Shown: in pieces, positions 6,955 through 15,023 of the stretch
How positions within the stretch are numbered: the first letter of the stretch is position 1
How the letters are laid out: every line of letters begins with the position of its first letter
Assembly (NCBI GenBank): GCA_018896765.1
Contig: JAHILZ010000051.1
Span: 1-41,914 of the forward strand
Direction: 5' to 3'
DNA: 41,914 nucleotides
DNA from: Patescibacteria group bacterium
Lineage (GTDB): Bacteria > Patescibacteriota > Minisyncoccia > JAHIHE01
The notes under the pieces: generated by a model
What the model saw: only the letters and a program-made list of their open reading frames with translations
The model's database searches: none
What the model was told of the DNA's origin: nothing
Translations under genes and position numbers: made by a program

Positions 6955-8856
6955 ATGTCTGAAGAAATTACATTTTTTGCCGAGACAAATTATCGCGGGA
7001 AAAGGGTTAAGTTTGGCGTTAAGACGGATGATCGCCGCCGCCATATATACCTTATCGGCAAGACCGGCATGGGCAAGACAACCATGCTTGAGCATATGGT
7101 TTATTCCGATATAGCCAATGGCAATGGCTTGGCGCTGGTTGATCCGCATGGCGATTTCGCGGAAAAAATTCTTAATTATATTCCTTCAGGAAGGATCAAC
7201 GATGTTATTTATTTCAATCCCGCCGACGTGGAGTGGCCGATCGCGTTCAATGTAATGGAATATGTTGATCCTAAATTTATGCCTTTGGTAGCATCGGGCC
7301 TTATCGGCGTATTTAAAAAAATTTGGGCGGATTCTTGGGGTCCGCGCTTGGAATATGTTTTAAGAAATTCAATTTTAGCGCTTTTGGAATATCCCGGCAG
7401 TACGCTTTTGGGCGTGCCGCGCATGCTTATTGATAAAACTTATCGCGCGAAAGTAGTCAAAAAAATTACCGATCCAGTGGTTCGATCTTTTTGGATCGAT
7501 GAATTTTCAAGGTATCCCGATAAATTTCAGACGGAAGCGATTTCTCCGATACAAAATAAAATCGGTCAATTTTTATCAAGTTCGATGGTCCGCAATATTA
7601 TCAGCCAGACTAAGTCGTCGGTTGATCTAAGGCAGGCAATGGATAGCAAGAAAATTCTTATAATTAACTTATCAAAAGGAAAGATCGGCGAAGATTATTC
7701 GGCGCTTCTTGGCGCGATGATGATCACCAAACTTCAGCTGGCGGCGATGGGGCGCGTTGATATTCCGGAAAGCGAGCGCAATGATTTTTATCTTTATGTC
7801 GATGAATTTCAGAATTTCGCCACCGAATCTTTTGCCAATATTCTATCGGAAGCCAGAAAATACCGCCTTAATTTGATCATCGCCCACCAATATATCGGAC
7901 AATTGGTCAGCGGGCAGAATACGGTGGTGCGCGACGCGGTTTTTGGCAATGTGGGAACCATTGTTTCTTTTAGGATAGGCGCCGCGGACGCGGAATTTTT
8001 AGAGAAGGAATTCGAGCCTACTTTTATGATGAATGATTTGGTAAATTTGCCGAAATATAATGTTTATATGAAATTGATGATAGACGGCATGACCAGCGAG
8101 GCTTTTTCCGCCAATACTCTGCCTCCTCTGGGCGTTGAAGCGATTGAGGGAAACGCGGAAAAAATAATTAAGAATTCCCGCCAGAGATATTCCACTCCCA
8201 GGAACATTATTGAGGAAAAAATCTTGAGATGGAGCGAGGCAACGAGCGTTAATGCGGTAAACGGAAAGGACGCGGGCAATAATAAAGCGAAAAGAGGCAC
8301 TTTAAACGGAGATCTCGGAGAATTGAGCCGTTCTCAGAAATCGCGCATCGCGGAAAATATTCCCGAAAGAAAAAATTTAGGAGCGTTTTCGGCCGGTTCA
8401 GCGCCAAGCATAAAAAAAGTACCGTCTAAAAATAATATTATGGCGGAAGACAAGAGAGCATGGCATGACGCTATTTGCCATAAATGCCAGAAGCCGATAT
8501 CGGTGCCTTTCAAGCCGGATCCGTCCAGGAAAACTTATTGCCGGGAATGCTTGAGAGGATTGCGCGCGGGTTTGCAAAAAGGGAGCGCCGGAGAAGCGGC
8601 GAAAAATTATATAAAAAATATTCCGGAAAATCGGCCGGAAGAGAAAGCTCCCGAAAAATTTATTTCGCTGGCGGAGGCAATGAGCGCGAAGCCGGTTACT
8701 TTTTCCATTAAAAAACAAATTCTCGCTGAAAAGCCGAAAGAAGCGGTTAAAAAACCGGAAGAAACGATTGAAAAGCCGGAAAAAATGAAGGGGGTTGAGG
8801 GGAAAATTTCTCGTTCCGGAACAATCAAGCCGCGGGAAAAAGCGAAGTTTGAGTAG
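6955..8856 (+). CDS. VirD4/TraG-like P-loop ATPase with C-terminal zinc knuckle
   Basis: Type IV secretion/conjugation-type DNA-pump ATPase family. Walker A GKTGMGKT is at residues 35-42 and Walker B FYLYVDEFQNFA has Asp283/Glu284. A TraM-recognition-like region follows (LIIAHQYIGQL, then GNVGTIVSFRIGAADAEFLE). There is no membrane segment, so the upstream membrane protein may tether it. Beyond residue ~430 the sequence is disordered and Lys/Glu-rich, but holds a Cys4 knuckle (CHKCQKPISVPFKPD, then YCRECLRG), a motif common in Patescibacterial proteins. No relaxase or other T4SS genes are nearby, so a conjugation role is not supported. DNA handling or a pilus/secretion accessory role is possible. 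633 residues, ATG start directly after the octad tract. Confidence 0.85.
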   Translation: MSEEITFFAETNYRGKRVKFGVKTDDRRRHIYLIGKTGMGKTTMLEHMVYSDIANGNGLALVDPHGDFAEKILNYIPSGRINDVIYFNPADVEWPIAFNVMEYVDPKFMPLVASGLIGVFKKIWADSWGPRLEYVLRNSILALLEYPGSTLLGVPRMLIDKTYRAKVVKKITDPVVRSFWIDEFSRYPDKFQTEAISPIQNKIGQFLSSSMVRNIISQTKSSVDLRQAMDSKKILIINLSKGKIGEDYSALLGAMMITKLQLAAMGRVDIPESERNDFYLYVDEFQNFATESFANILSEARKYRLNLIIAHQYIGQLVSGQNTVVRDAVFGNVGTIVSFRIGAADAEFLEKEFEPTFMMNDLVNLPKYNVYMKLMIDGMTSEAFSANTLPPLGVEAIEGNAEKIIKNSRQRYSTPRNIIEEKILRWSEATSVNAVNGKDAGNNKAKRGTLNGDLGELSRSQKSRIAENIPERKNLGAFSAGSAPSIKKVPSKNNIMAEDKRAWHDAICHKCQKPISVPFKPDPSRKTYCRECLRGLRAGLQKGSAGEAAKNYIKNIPENRPEEKAPEKFISLAEAMSAKPVTFSIKKQILAEKPKEAVKKPEETIEKPEKMKGVEGKISRSGTIKPREKAKFE

Positions 8857-8871
8857 ATGGCTAAAAACGAA

Positions 8872-8935
8872 ATCCAAATGTCAAAGTTCAAATGCCAATT
8901 CAATGTTAAATGACTAAATGTCAAATTTATTTTTT
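8872..8935 (+). repeat. 7-bp periodic tract before secA
   Basis: A degenerate heptad series: ATCCAAA TGTCAAA GTTCAAA TGCCAAT, later CTAAATG TCAAATT. Only one arm is evident. An AT-rich stretch without a Shine-Dalgarno then leads to the secA ATG at 8957. Confidence 0.65.
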
Positions 8936-8956
8936 TTAACTTTATAATTATTTTTT

Positions 8957-11590
8957 ATGTCGATATTATCTTTTATTTTCGGCGATGCCAACGCGAAATA
9001 TTTAAAAAATCTCGAGCCGATAATCAAGCAAATTAACGAGCTGGAAGAAGGCTTTAAAAAGTTAAGCCCGGAAGAATTGAAAGCGAAAACTATCGAATTT
9101 AAGGAGCGGTTGGCTAAAGGCGAAGGGTTGGACGATATTTTACCCGAGGCTTTTGCCGCTGTCCGCGAGGCGAGCCGCCGCGCAATCGGGCAGAGGCATT
9201 TCGATGTTCAGCTGGTTGGAGGCGTTGTGCTTCATCAAGGAAAAATCGCCGAGATGAAAACCGGCGAAGGAAAAACTCTTGTTGCCACATTGCCTCTTTA
9301 TCTCAATGCGCTGGAAGGCAAGGGCGCGCATTTGATCACGGTTAACGATTATCTGGCTCGCCGCGATGTAAACTGGATGGGGCCGATTTTTCACGCTTTG
9401 GGACTTTCAATCGCTTGCGTTAATCACGATGTTTCGTATATTTTTTATCCCAAAAGCGCGGCGGATAAAAATGAGGTTACGATAGAAATGGAAAACTTGC
9501 GGCCGATTAGCCGGCAAGCGGCTTATGGCGCGGATATTTTGTACGGCACGAACAATGAATTCGGCTTTGATTATTTGCGCGATAATATGGTTTGGGCGAA
9601 ATCACAGATGGCGCAGCGCCCTCTTAATTACGCGATTGTCGATGAGGTTGATAATATTTTGATTGATGAAGCCCGCACCCCTTTGATTATTTCTTCTCCC
9701 GACGAAGAGTCGGCCAAGCTTTATGAAAGATTTTCCGGTTTTATTCCCATGCTCATGGAAGATAAAGATTATATTATCGACCACAAGATGCGCTCGGCGG
9801 CTTTGACCGAAGAAGGAATCGATAAAGTTGAAAAAGAGCTGGGCGTGGGCAATATTTACCAGGAAGGCAAGATCAGTTATGTCCATCATTTGGAGCAGGC
9901 GTTAAAAGCCGAGACGCTTTTTAAGCGCGATAAAGATTATGTGGTAAAAAACGGCGAAGTGATTATTGTCGATGATTTTACGGGGCGCCTCATGGCGGGA
10001 CGGAGATATTCAGGCGGTTTGCATCAGGCGATTGAAGCCAAGGAAGGAGTGGCGGTTCAGAAAGAATCAAAAACAATGGCGACGATTACTTTTCAGAATT
10101 ATTTTCGCCTTTACAAAAAATTATCCGGCATGACCGGAACGGCGGCTTCAAGCGCGGAAGAATTCCATAAAGTTTACAAGCTGGATGTTATTATTATTCC
10201 TACCAACAAGAAGACGATTCGCGTTGATTTGGAAGATCAGGTTTATAAAACAGGGGATGGAAAATATCGGGCGGTGATAAGAGAAATAAAAAATCGCCAC
10301 GAAAAAGGCCAGCCGTCGCTGGTGGGCACAATCGCTATTGAGAAATCGGAAGTTTTGAGCGCGATGCTCGCGCGCGAAGGATTGCCCCATGAAGTTTTAA
10401 ACGCTAAAAACCACGAGCGGGAAGCTTTGATTATCGCCAATGCCGGCCAAAAAGGCGCGATCACTATCGCGACCAATATGGCGGGGCGAGGAACGGATAT
10501 CAAGCTTGGCGCCGGCGTGGCGGAACTTGGAGGATTGCATATTATCGGCACGGAAAGGCACGAAGCGCGTCGCATAGACGATCAGTTGCGCGGCAGGGCG
10601 GGGCGGCAAGGCGACCCCGGTTCCAGCCAGTTTTTTGTTTCGCTGGAAGATGAGCTGATGCGCATTTTGGGCGCGGAAAGAATAAAATCCTTGATGACTA
10701 CTTTGGGAGTGGACGAAGATCAGCCGATTGAAAATGGAATAATTTCCCGATCCATTGGAATGGCGCAAGAAAAAATCGAAGGGCATAATTTTGATTTGAG
10801 AAAACATATTTTGGATTATGACGATGTAATGAATAAGCACCGGGAGATAATTTATAGCTTGCGCCGAAAATTTTTGAATGAAGATGACAAAAGTATCATT
10901 AAGAAAGAAATTCTTAAAATTTTGGATCTGGAAATAAAAAAAATCATCGCGTATCACACCAATGGCAGCCCAAGCGCTTGGAATAGCGGTGAAATTTTTG
11001 AAGCGATAAATTTAATTTTTCCGCTGGAGCTCGAGGCTAAAGAAAAAATAGAAGAAATTTCCAAGAGTTATTCCGATAATGAAAATATGCGGAAGGAAAT
11101 AAATGATTATTTTTCGGATTTATTGATAAAGTATTATAATAAGCGCGAAAGCGAGGCGGGATTGGATGCGATGCGGCAAATCGAGCGGATGGTAGCGCTT
11201 CGAACCATCGATATAATCTGGGTTGATCATTTGGTGCTGATGGAACACCTTAGAGACAGCGTGGGACTCAGGGGTTATGGGCAGAAAGATCCTTTGGTTG
11301 AGTATAAAAAGGAAGGGCATTTGATGTTTCGAAAATTATTGGCGGCAATAAATTCTGAAATTTCCAATACGGTATTTAAAGTTTCAATTGCGCCTCAAGC
11401 TCCCAAGCCCATGCCGATTATTTTAGGGCCGCAAGGCGGGCAGCCGGGGCCTTTTATTTCGCCCCAATCTAATTTTGGGAACGCGGCCAAGCCGATTTCT
11501 GAAAAAATCATCGCGCCGGGCGATGTTGGGCGAAATGATCCTTGTCCATGCGGAAGCGGCAAGAAATTTAAAAAATGTCATGGGAAATAG
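8957..11590 (+). CDS. secA: preprotein translocase ATPase SecA
   Basis: Motor of the Sec pathway; binds preproteins and drives them through SecYEG by ATP hydrolysis. Walker A MKTGEGKT is at residues 100-107. VITVNDYLARRD-type motif present (LITVNDYLARRD). The DEAD-box variant is YAIVDEVDNILIDEARTPLI. Motif GTDIKLG and the arginine-finger region RIDDQLRGRAGRQGDPGS are intact. The C-terminal SecB/lipid-binding zinc site is complete (DPCPCGSGKKFKKCHG). At 877 residues it is of normal length. Its 3' end is the source of two downstream partial copies (12328-12359 and 13162-13190) that bracket the transposase block, and a palindromic REP begins three bases after the stop codon. Confidence 0.98.
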   Translation: MSILSFIFGDANAKYLKNLEPIIKQINELEEGFKKLSPEELKAKTIEFKERLAKGEGLDDILPEAFAAVREASRRAIGQRHFDVQLVGGVVLHQGKIAEMKTGEGKTLVATLPLYLNALEGKGAHLITVNDYLARRDVNWMGPIFHALGLSIACVNHDVSYIFYPKSAADKNEVTIEMENLRPISRQAAYGADILYGTNNEFGFDYLRDNMVWAKSQMAQRPLNYAIVDEVDNILIDEARTPLIISSPDEESAKLYERFSGFIPMLMEDKDYIIDHKMRSAALTEEGIDKVEKELGVGNIYQEGKISYVHHLEQALKAETLFKRDKDYVVKNGEVIIVDDFTGRLMAGRRYSGGLHQAIEAKEGVAVQKESKTMATITFQNYFRLYKKLSGMTGTAASSAEEFHKVYKLDVIIIPTNKKTIRVDLEDQVYKTGDGKYRAVIREIKNRHEKGQPSLVGTIAIEKSEVLSAMLAREGLPHEVLNAKNHEREALIIANAGQKGAITIATNMAGRGTDIKLGAGVAELGGLHIIGTERHEARRIDDQLRGRAGRQGDPGSSQFFVSLEDELMRILGAERIKSLMTTLGVDEDQPIENGIISRSIGMAQEKIEGHNFDLRKHILDYDDVMNKHREIIYSLRRKFLNEDDKSIIKKEILKILDLEIKKIIAYHTNGSPSAWNSGEIFEAINLIFPLELEAKEKIEEISKSYSDNENMRKEINDYFSDLLIKYYNKRESEAGLDAMRQIERMVALRTIDIIWVDHLVLMEHLRDSVGLRGYGQKDPLVEYKKEGHLMFRKLLAAINSEISNTVFKVSIAPQAPKPMPIILGPQGGQPGPFISPQSNFGNAAKPISEKIIAPGDVGRNDPCPCGSGKKFKKCHGK

Positions 11591-11592
11591 TA

Positions 11593-11613
11593 CTTGGAAA
11601 CTCGGTTTCCAAG
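11593..11613 (+). repeat. REP palindrome, copy 1
   Basis: Nine-base arms CTTGGAAAC and GTTTCCAAG around a TCG loop, three bases after the secA stop. It is the same element as the copies at 12279 and 13202, with one near-copy inside the RAYT gene at 11813. Could also serve as the secA terminator stem, although no T-run follows. Confidence 0.9.
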
Positions 11614-11629
11614 TGGTTTCTAAATATTA

Positions 11630-12274
11630 ATGATTATGAGAAAAATTAATTTTGTAAATGGCGAGCATTATCATATTTTCAATCGCGGCGTAGACAAGCG
11701 CGTGATTTTTCCCGAAACGGCTGATTTAGCCAGATTTTTTAAAAGCATGGTTGAGTTTAATTCCATTGAGCCCATAGGAAGTATTTTTGAAAATTCTTTT
11801 CGCAACAATAAGCTTGGAAATTCGGTTTCCAAGTCGGATAAATTAGAATTAGTTAATTTTATTTGCTATTGCCTGAACCCTAACCACTATCATTTTATTT
11901 TGGAGCAAATAGCCGATAACGGAATAAGAAAGTTTATGCATCGTTTGGGATTAGGTTATACAAAATATTTAAATGGAAAATATAAACGGAACGGTTTTTT
12001 ATTCCAAGGACCTTTTAAAGCTATTCACATAAATTCAAATGAATATTTGCTGCATTTAAGCGCGTATGTAAATTTAAATAACAGAGTTCATAATTTCGAG
12101 AGTTCGATTTTTGATTCCAGCTGGGATGAGTATTTGCTAGGCAGAAACGGCATTTGTAAAAAAAATATTATTACAAATCAATTTAAGAATATATCGGAAT
12201 ATAAAAATTTTGCAGAAAATTCTTTAAAATTAATCAGAGAGAAAAAAGAAATAGAAAAATTACTACTGGAATAA
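11630..12274 (+). CDS. REP-associated tyrosine transposase (RAYT, Y1/IS200-like)
   Basis: Single-strand transposase-like HUH nuclease. The N-terminal KINFVNGEHYHIFNRGVDKR is the standard RAYT opening. The metal-binding His-x-His is at residues 86-88 (NHYHF), and the nucleophile is Tyr110 or Tyr113 (GYTKYLNGKY), followed by FLFQGPFKAI and YLLHLSAYVNLNN, all in family order. A second in-frame ATG is at 11636. The gene is flanked by the palindromes at 11593 and 12279, and carries a near-copy in frame at 11813-11833 that encodes LGNSVSK in a surface loop between the N-terminal part and the HUH motif. RAYTs are usually domesticated proteins that process REP elements. This one looks complete. Confidence 0.9.
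   Translation: MIMRKINFVNGEHYHIFNRGVDKRVIFPETADLARFFKSMVEFNSIEPIGSIFENSFRNNKLGNSVSKSDKLELVNFICYCLNPNHYHFILEQIADNGIRKFMHRLGLGYTKYLNGKYKRNGFLFQGPFKAIHINSNEYLLHLSAYVNLNNRVHNFESSIFDSSWDEYLLGRNGICKKNIITNQFKNISEYKNFAENSLKLIREKKEIEKLLLE
11813..11833 (+). repeat. REP palindrome inside the RAYT coding sequence, copy 2
   Basis: Arms CTTGGAAAT and GTTTCCAAG around TCG, one base different from the outside copies. Read in frame it encodes LGNSVSK. The reading frame is kept. Confidence 0.9.
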
Positions 12275-12275
12275 T

Positions 12276-12324
12276 CCACTTGGAAACTCGGTTTCCAAGT
12301 GGTTCCACTCGGTTTCCAAGTGGA
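12276..12324 (+). repeat. REP palindrome copy 3 plus a truncated copy
   Basis: A 12-base stem CCACTTGGAAAC / GTTTCCAAGTGG (12276-12302) directly after the RAYT stop. It is followed by a shortened derivative (CCACT, CGGTTTCCA, AGTGG; 12306-12324) that lacks most of the left arm. Confidence 0.88.
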
Positions 12325-12327
12325 TTC

Positions 12328-12359
12328 CAAGAAATTTAAAAAACATCATGGGAAATAAG
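12328..12359 (+). repeat. partial duplicate of the secA 3' end, copy A
   Basis: Matches secA bases 11560-11591 with two adjacent mismatches before a last-base difference; it still reads KKFKKHHGK then stop. It sits immediately after the REP copies downstream of RAYT. Confidence 0.88.
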
Positions 12360-12415
12360 CTAAATATTGAACGCGGGGATTAAAAATATAAATCACGACA
12401 TAAATACATATTAAA

Positions 12416-12706
12416 ATGATTATTACGGGAAAAGTTTTGGCGGTAAAAAGCCCCAAGGATTATTATAAAATTAAAGATGAGTCGATTTTGGTTGCAAAAA
12501 ATACAACGCCCGATATTGTCATGATTATTCATCGCATCAAGGCTATTGTTATCGAAATAGACAATAAATTGTGCCATGCGGCGATAATCGCCAGAGAATA
12601 TGGCAAGCCCCTTATTATGGGCGCGCCAGACGCAACTAAAAAATTTAAAACAGGAGATAAAATTAGAATAAATTTAGAAAATAAAAATATTGTTAAGATA
12701 AAATGA
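12416..12706 (+). CDS. stand-alone PEP-utilising enzyme mobile (phosphohistidine) domain
   Basis: 96 residues matching only the swivelling phosphohistidine domain of PEP synthase, pyruvate phosphate dikinase and PTS enzyme I. The phosphorylatable His is in LCHAAIIAREYGKPLIMG, where family members usually read [TS]SHAAIVARE. DATKKFKTGD matches the following GA(T)xxIxxGD turn. No ATP-grasp or PEP-binding domain is encoded nearby, so the protein could only act as a phosphate carrier with partners elsewhere, or as an inert binding module. Its stop overlaps the next start (ATGA), indicating translational coupling. It lies in the block bounded by secA 3'-end copies, so it may have arrived with that block. 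Confidence 0.8.
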   Translation: MIITGKVLAVKSPKDYYKIKDESILVAKNTTPDIVMIIHRIKAIVIEIDNKLCHAAIIAREYGKPLIMGAPDATKKFKTGDKIRINLENKNIVKIK

Positions 12707-13131
12707 TCGATTTATTCAAATACACATATCTTTTAGATATAAAAAATATACGCAAATCCATCGATAATCTGTGGAGGCAATATCAAAAAATCTTAGACGA
12801 TCCAAGAGCCGCGTGGACAGAAATAAATGAAGCTAGAGCCATCCTTTATTTTATTGGTTATTTGTATCCTGAAAAAATAGCGCTGGAATCGCTTGAGGGA
12901 AGAATAAAATTTATAAACCCGGCTATCTCGCTTGATAAGTTTTTGACGGCTATAGATAAAAACGATGAAAAAATATTGAAAAAATACGGGAAGAATAAGA
13001 ATTTCCAAAAACTAAAAGAATTTTATCTTATTGTTAAAGATATAAAAAACAGGGTTAAAAACGGCGCTTATCTTGATGAAGGAAGGTTTAATGAAAAGTA
13101 TAAGAAACTTAAGCCCAAAAACTATTTCTAA
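12703..13131 (+). CDS. hypothetical helical protein coupled to the phosphohistidine domain
   Basis: Not recognised. 142 residues, mostly charged helices (DIKNIRKSIDNLWRQYQKIL, EINEARAILYFIGYLYPEKI), no signal peptide or membrane segment, no Cys. It begins within the stop of the preceding gene (ATGA overlap), so the two are almost certainly co-translated and may interact. It ends ~30 nt before the second copy of the secA 3' end, i.e. it is the last gene of the bracketed block. Confidence 0.65.
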   Translation: MIDLFKYTYLLDIKNIRKSIDNLWRQYQKILDDPRAAWTEINEARAILYFIGYLYPEKIALESLEGRIKFINPAISLDKFLTAIDKNDEKILKKYGKNKNFQKLKEFYLIVKDIKNRVKNGAYLDEGRFNEKYKKLKPKNYF

Positions 13132-13161
13132 ATATTAGTATTGGAATAGTGAATAAGCAAC

Positions 13162-13222
13162 AAAAATGTCATGGGAAATAGTACTTGGAATACTTGGAAT
13201 ACTTGGAAACTCGGTTTCCAAG
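13162..13222 (+). repeat. secA 3'-end duplicate copy B with REP palindrome copy 4
   Basis: Bases 13162-13190 repeat secA 11571-11599 exactly, including the stop codon and the run into the REP. A 9-bp unit TACTTGGAA is repeated three times before the palindrome (13202-13222; same arms and TCG loop as copy 1). With copy 1 it forms a direct repeat around the RAYT/phosphohistidine block. Confidence 0.9.
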
Positions 13223-13278
13223 CAGTTTTCAAGTAGACCATTTTTTTAAGTTATAATCCGGGGTTGTCGCTGATACTG

Positions 13279-13307
13279 TTGACTTTCGGTTCAAAACCTG
13301 CTAGGAT
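13279..13307 (+). promoter_or_regulatory. promoter for the lamin-tail surface protein
   Basis: TTGACT (13279-13284), a 17-nt spacer ending in TGC, and TAGGAT (13302-13307). The spacer is strikingly like that of the promoter at 41731. Confidence 0.6.
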
Positions 13308-13343
13308 AATACATTATTCTAATATTATCAAATAGCAGGTTTT
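13293..13343 (+). promoter_or_regulatory. leader hairpin overlapping the promoter
   Basis: AAAACCTGCTA (13293-13303) can pair with TAGCAGGTTTT (13333-13343), an 11-bp stem with a 29-nt loop. The left arm lies in the promoter spacer and -10, so only the right arm would be transcribed; as DNA it is a cruciform or operator-like dyad around the start point. Confidence 0.45.
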
Positions 13344-13370
13344 GTTTTACCGTTTTTAATAATTTTTACT

Positions 13371-14759
13371 ATGCCAAAAAGATTAATTGTGATTTTAGCG
13401 ATTATCGGGTTATTGTTTAGCTTCGAAAGCCAAGCTTATTCCACTTTTTCCAATGGAACACTGGTTAAAGGCAGCGGGCCGGAAGTTTATGTCTTGGAAC
13501 ATGGAATTAAAAGATGGATTCCCAATCCGGCGATTTTTAAAAATTTATTTTATGATTGGGGAAAAATAAAAAAAGTGGCAGACGATATGCTGAACAGTTT
13601 TCCAAACGGGAATAATATGGGTAAGATTTTTTCCGATGGCGCGCTATTAAAATCCGATAAAAGCCCCAAAGTTTATTTGTATGATAACGGCAAATTGCGC
13701 TGGGTGACGGATCCTAATATTTTTAATTCAAATGATTTTTCTTGGGAGAATATAACGGTTATTCCCGATAATAAAATAAAAACATTAAAAGTCAGCGCTG
13801 ACGTAAAGAGCGGCGAATTTCTTCTTTTACCCGCGACTTTTATTACCGTCAAACCGCCCAAGGAAACCGATATAAAAAAAGTAACATTCAGCTACTCGGG
13901 CGTTAATCCGACCGGACCCGTTTCAGAATTAACATGGGAAACATTTTTGGACGGCTATGATGCGGCTTGGCAGGGGGCATATTCGAAATATACGCGCACG
14001 ATTGATTTGCCGGCGGTAAATAAAACATATACTTTTTACGCGAGGAGCCGGAATAAGGATGGCAAGATTGATTCGCGGCCCGCTTCCTATACATTTAAGA
14101 CCATTGACTTTTCATCTTTATATAATCAGCTGAAAATTAGCAGCGTAACGCGCAAGGCCGTTCCCGAACTTAATGAAAATATTAAAATTACCAATAGTTC
14201 AAAAACAAGCATTGATATTACCGGGCTAGTTGTTAAAAATCAAAAAAATGAAACGGCGTACTTGCCCAAAGCGGTTGAAGTATTGTATTTGCAGGCAGGG
14301 GACTTGGCAAAAAATTTAATTCTTGAACCTGGTAAAACCGTTATTATTTTTAGCGGCCCTTCTCCCGCGGGGAAAAATTTCCGCTTGAATAAATGCGCGG
14401 GATATTTGAATTATTATTATAATTTCTTGCCGAGGATTCGAGAGGAATGTCCCAAGCCCATAGAGCAGGAACTCGCCGGTTTTAATAGAAATTGCCGCGA
14501 TTATGTAAAAAATCTTAAAGCTTGCGCGCCTCCCAATACAGCTGATATAAAAGTAACTTATGACAGCCAGTGCGCAAATTATTTAATAAGCGCATTCAAT
14601 TATTCAAATTGCGTCGCGCGTTATCAGATTGATCCGGATTTTTTAAAAAACGATTGGTACATTTATTTAAATAGAAGTTCGGGTTTTTGGAATGATCTGC
14701 GTGATGAAGCTAAATTGCTGGATAAAGACGGCAATTTAATAGACAGTTATAGCTATTAA
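13371..14759 (+). CDS. exported protein with two K/R-W repeat units, an Ig-like region and a lamin tail domain
   Basis: A signal peptide covers residues 1-22 (LIVILAIIGLLFSFESQAYS). Two copies of a ~55-residue unit follow: GTLVKGSGPEVYVLEHGIKR then W, and GALLKSDKSPKVYLYDNGKL then RWV, each ending in a FxxxxYDW or FSW segment. The same unit type recurs at the C-terminus of the protease at 37510. Residues ~165-250 look like a fibronectin/Ig-like fold (TYTFYARSRNKDGKI). The remainder is a lamin tail domain (LKISSVTRKAVPELNENIKI, then KNDWYIYLNRSSGFWNDLRD and LLDKDGNLIDSYSY) carrying an insertion with about six Cys. Probably displayed on the cell surface. It is followed by a strong terminator. 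Confidence 0.8.
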   Translation: MPKRLIVILAIIGLLFSFESQAYSTFSNGTLVKGSGPEVYVLEHGIKRWIPNPAIFKNLFYDWGKIKKVADDMLNSFPNGNNMGKIFSDGALLKSDKSPKVYLYDNGKLRWVTDPNIFNSNDFSWENITVIPDNKIKTLKVSADVKSGEFLLLPATFITVKPPKETDIKKVTFSYSGVNPTGPVSELTWETFLDGYDAAWQGAYSKYTRTIDLPAVNKTYTFYARSRNKDGKIDSRPASYTFKTIDFSSLYNQLKISSVTRKAVPELNENIKITNSSKTSIDITGLVVKNQKNETAYLPKAVEVLYLQAGDLAKNLILEPGKTVIIFSGPSPAGKNFRLNKCAGYLNYYYNFLPRIREECPKPIEQELAGFNRNCRDYVKNLKACAPPNTADIKVTYDSQCANYLISAFNYSNCVARYQIDPDFLKNDWYIYLNRSSGFWNDLRDEAKLLDKDGNLIDSYSY

Positions 14760-14796
14760 AGAGAGTTTAAAAGGATAATTTAATATTTTAGCGCGT

Positions 14797-14826
14797 AAAA
14801 TAGACCGGGTTTTTCCGGTCTATTTT
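14797..14826 (+). terminator. intrinsic terminator after the lamin-tail protein
   Basis: A perfect 12-bp stem, AAAATAGACCGG (14797-14808) with CCGGTCTATTTT (14815-14826), with a T-rich loop. Confidence 0.85.
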
Positions 14827-14840
14827 ATAATAATCATTTT

Positions 14841-14851
14841 TGTGCTATAAT
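14841..14851 (+). promoter_or_regulatory. extended -10 promoter upstream of the small ORF
   Basis: TATAAT (14846-14851) with TGTGC upstream and no good -35. It lies between the preceding terminator and the SD-led small ORF at 14901. Confidence 0.5.
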
Positions 14852-14900
14852 ATAGGCAGTTAATTATCCATAAACGTCAAATGACAAGGAGGGCTAAAAT

Positions 14901-15023
14901 ATGGCAAATTTTTGGCTGAAAGCTATTTTTTATGTTAAACTTTTTAAGCGTGAGATTTGTCCGCGCGCGGCATATGCGCAAACGGGGGCAATCAGGGGCG
15001 TGAATTTTTACAACTCTTTTTAA
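14901..15023 (+). CDS. 40-residue small ORF with a strong Shine-Dalgarno
   Basis: ATG at 14901 preceded by AAGGAGGG at ~14887-14894, the only near-perfect SD seen in this window. The product starts MANFWLKAIFYVKLFKREIC, is basic and hydrophobic, and ends NFYNSF. The stop overlaps the left arm of a terminator-like hairpin (15022-15044). With the extended -10 at 14846 and terminators on both sides this is a compact transcription unit directly upstream of pilB. It could be a leader peptide controlling read-through into the pilus operon, or a free small protein. I do not recognise a family. The reading that extends pilB upstream to 14957 overlaps it in another frame and is unlikely. Confidence 0.45.
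   Translation: MANFWLKAIFYVKLFKREICPRAAYAQTGAIRGVNFYNSF

Noticed and set aside
6955..8856. Conjugative element
   Set aside because: Only one ATPase of T4SS type is present; relaxase, mating-pore genes and oriT are absent.
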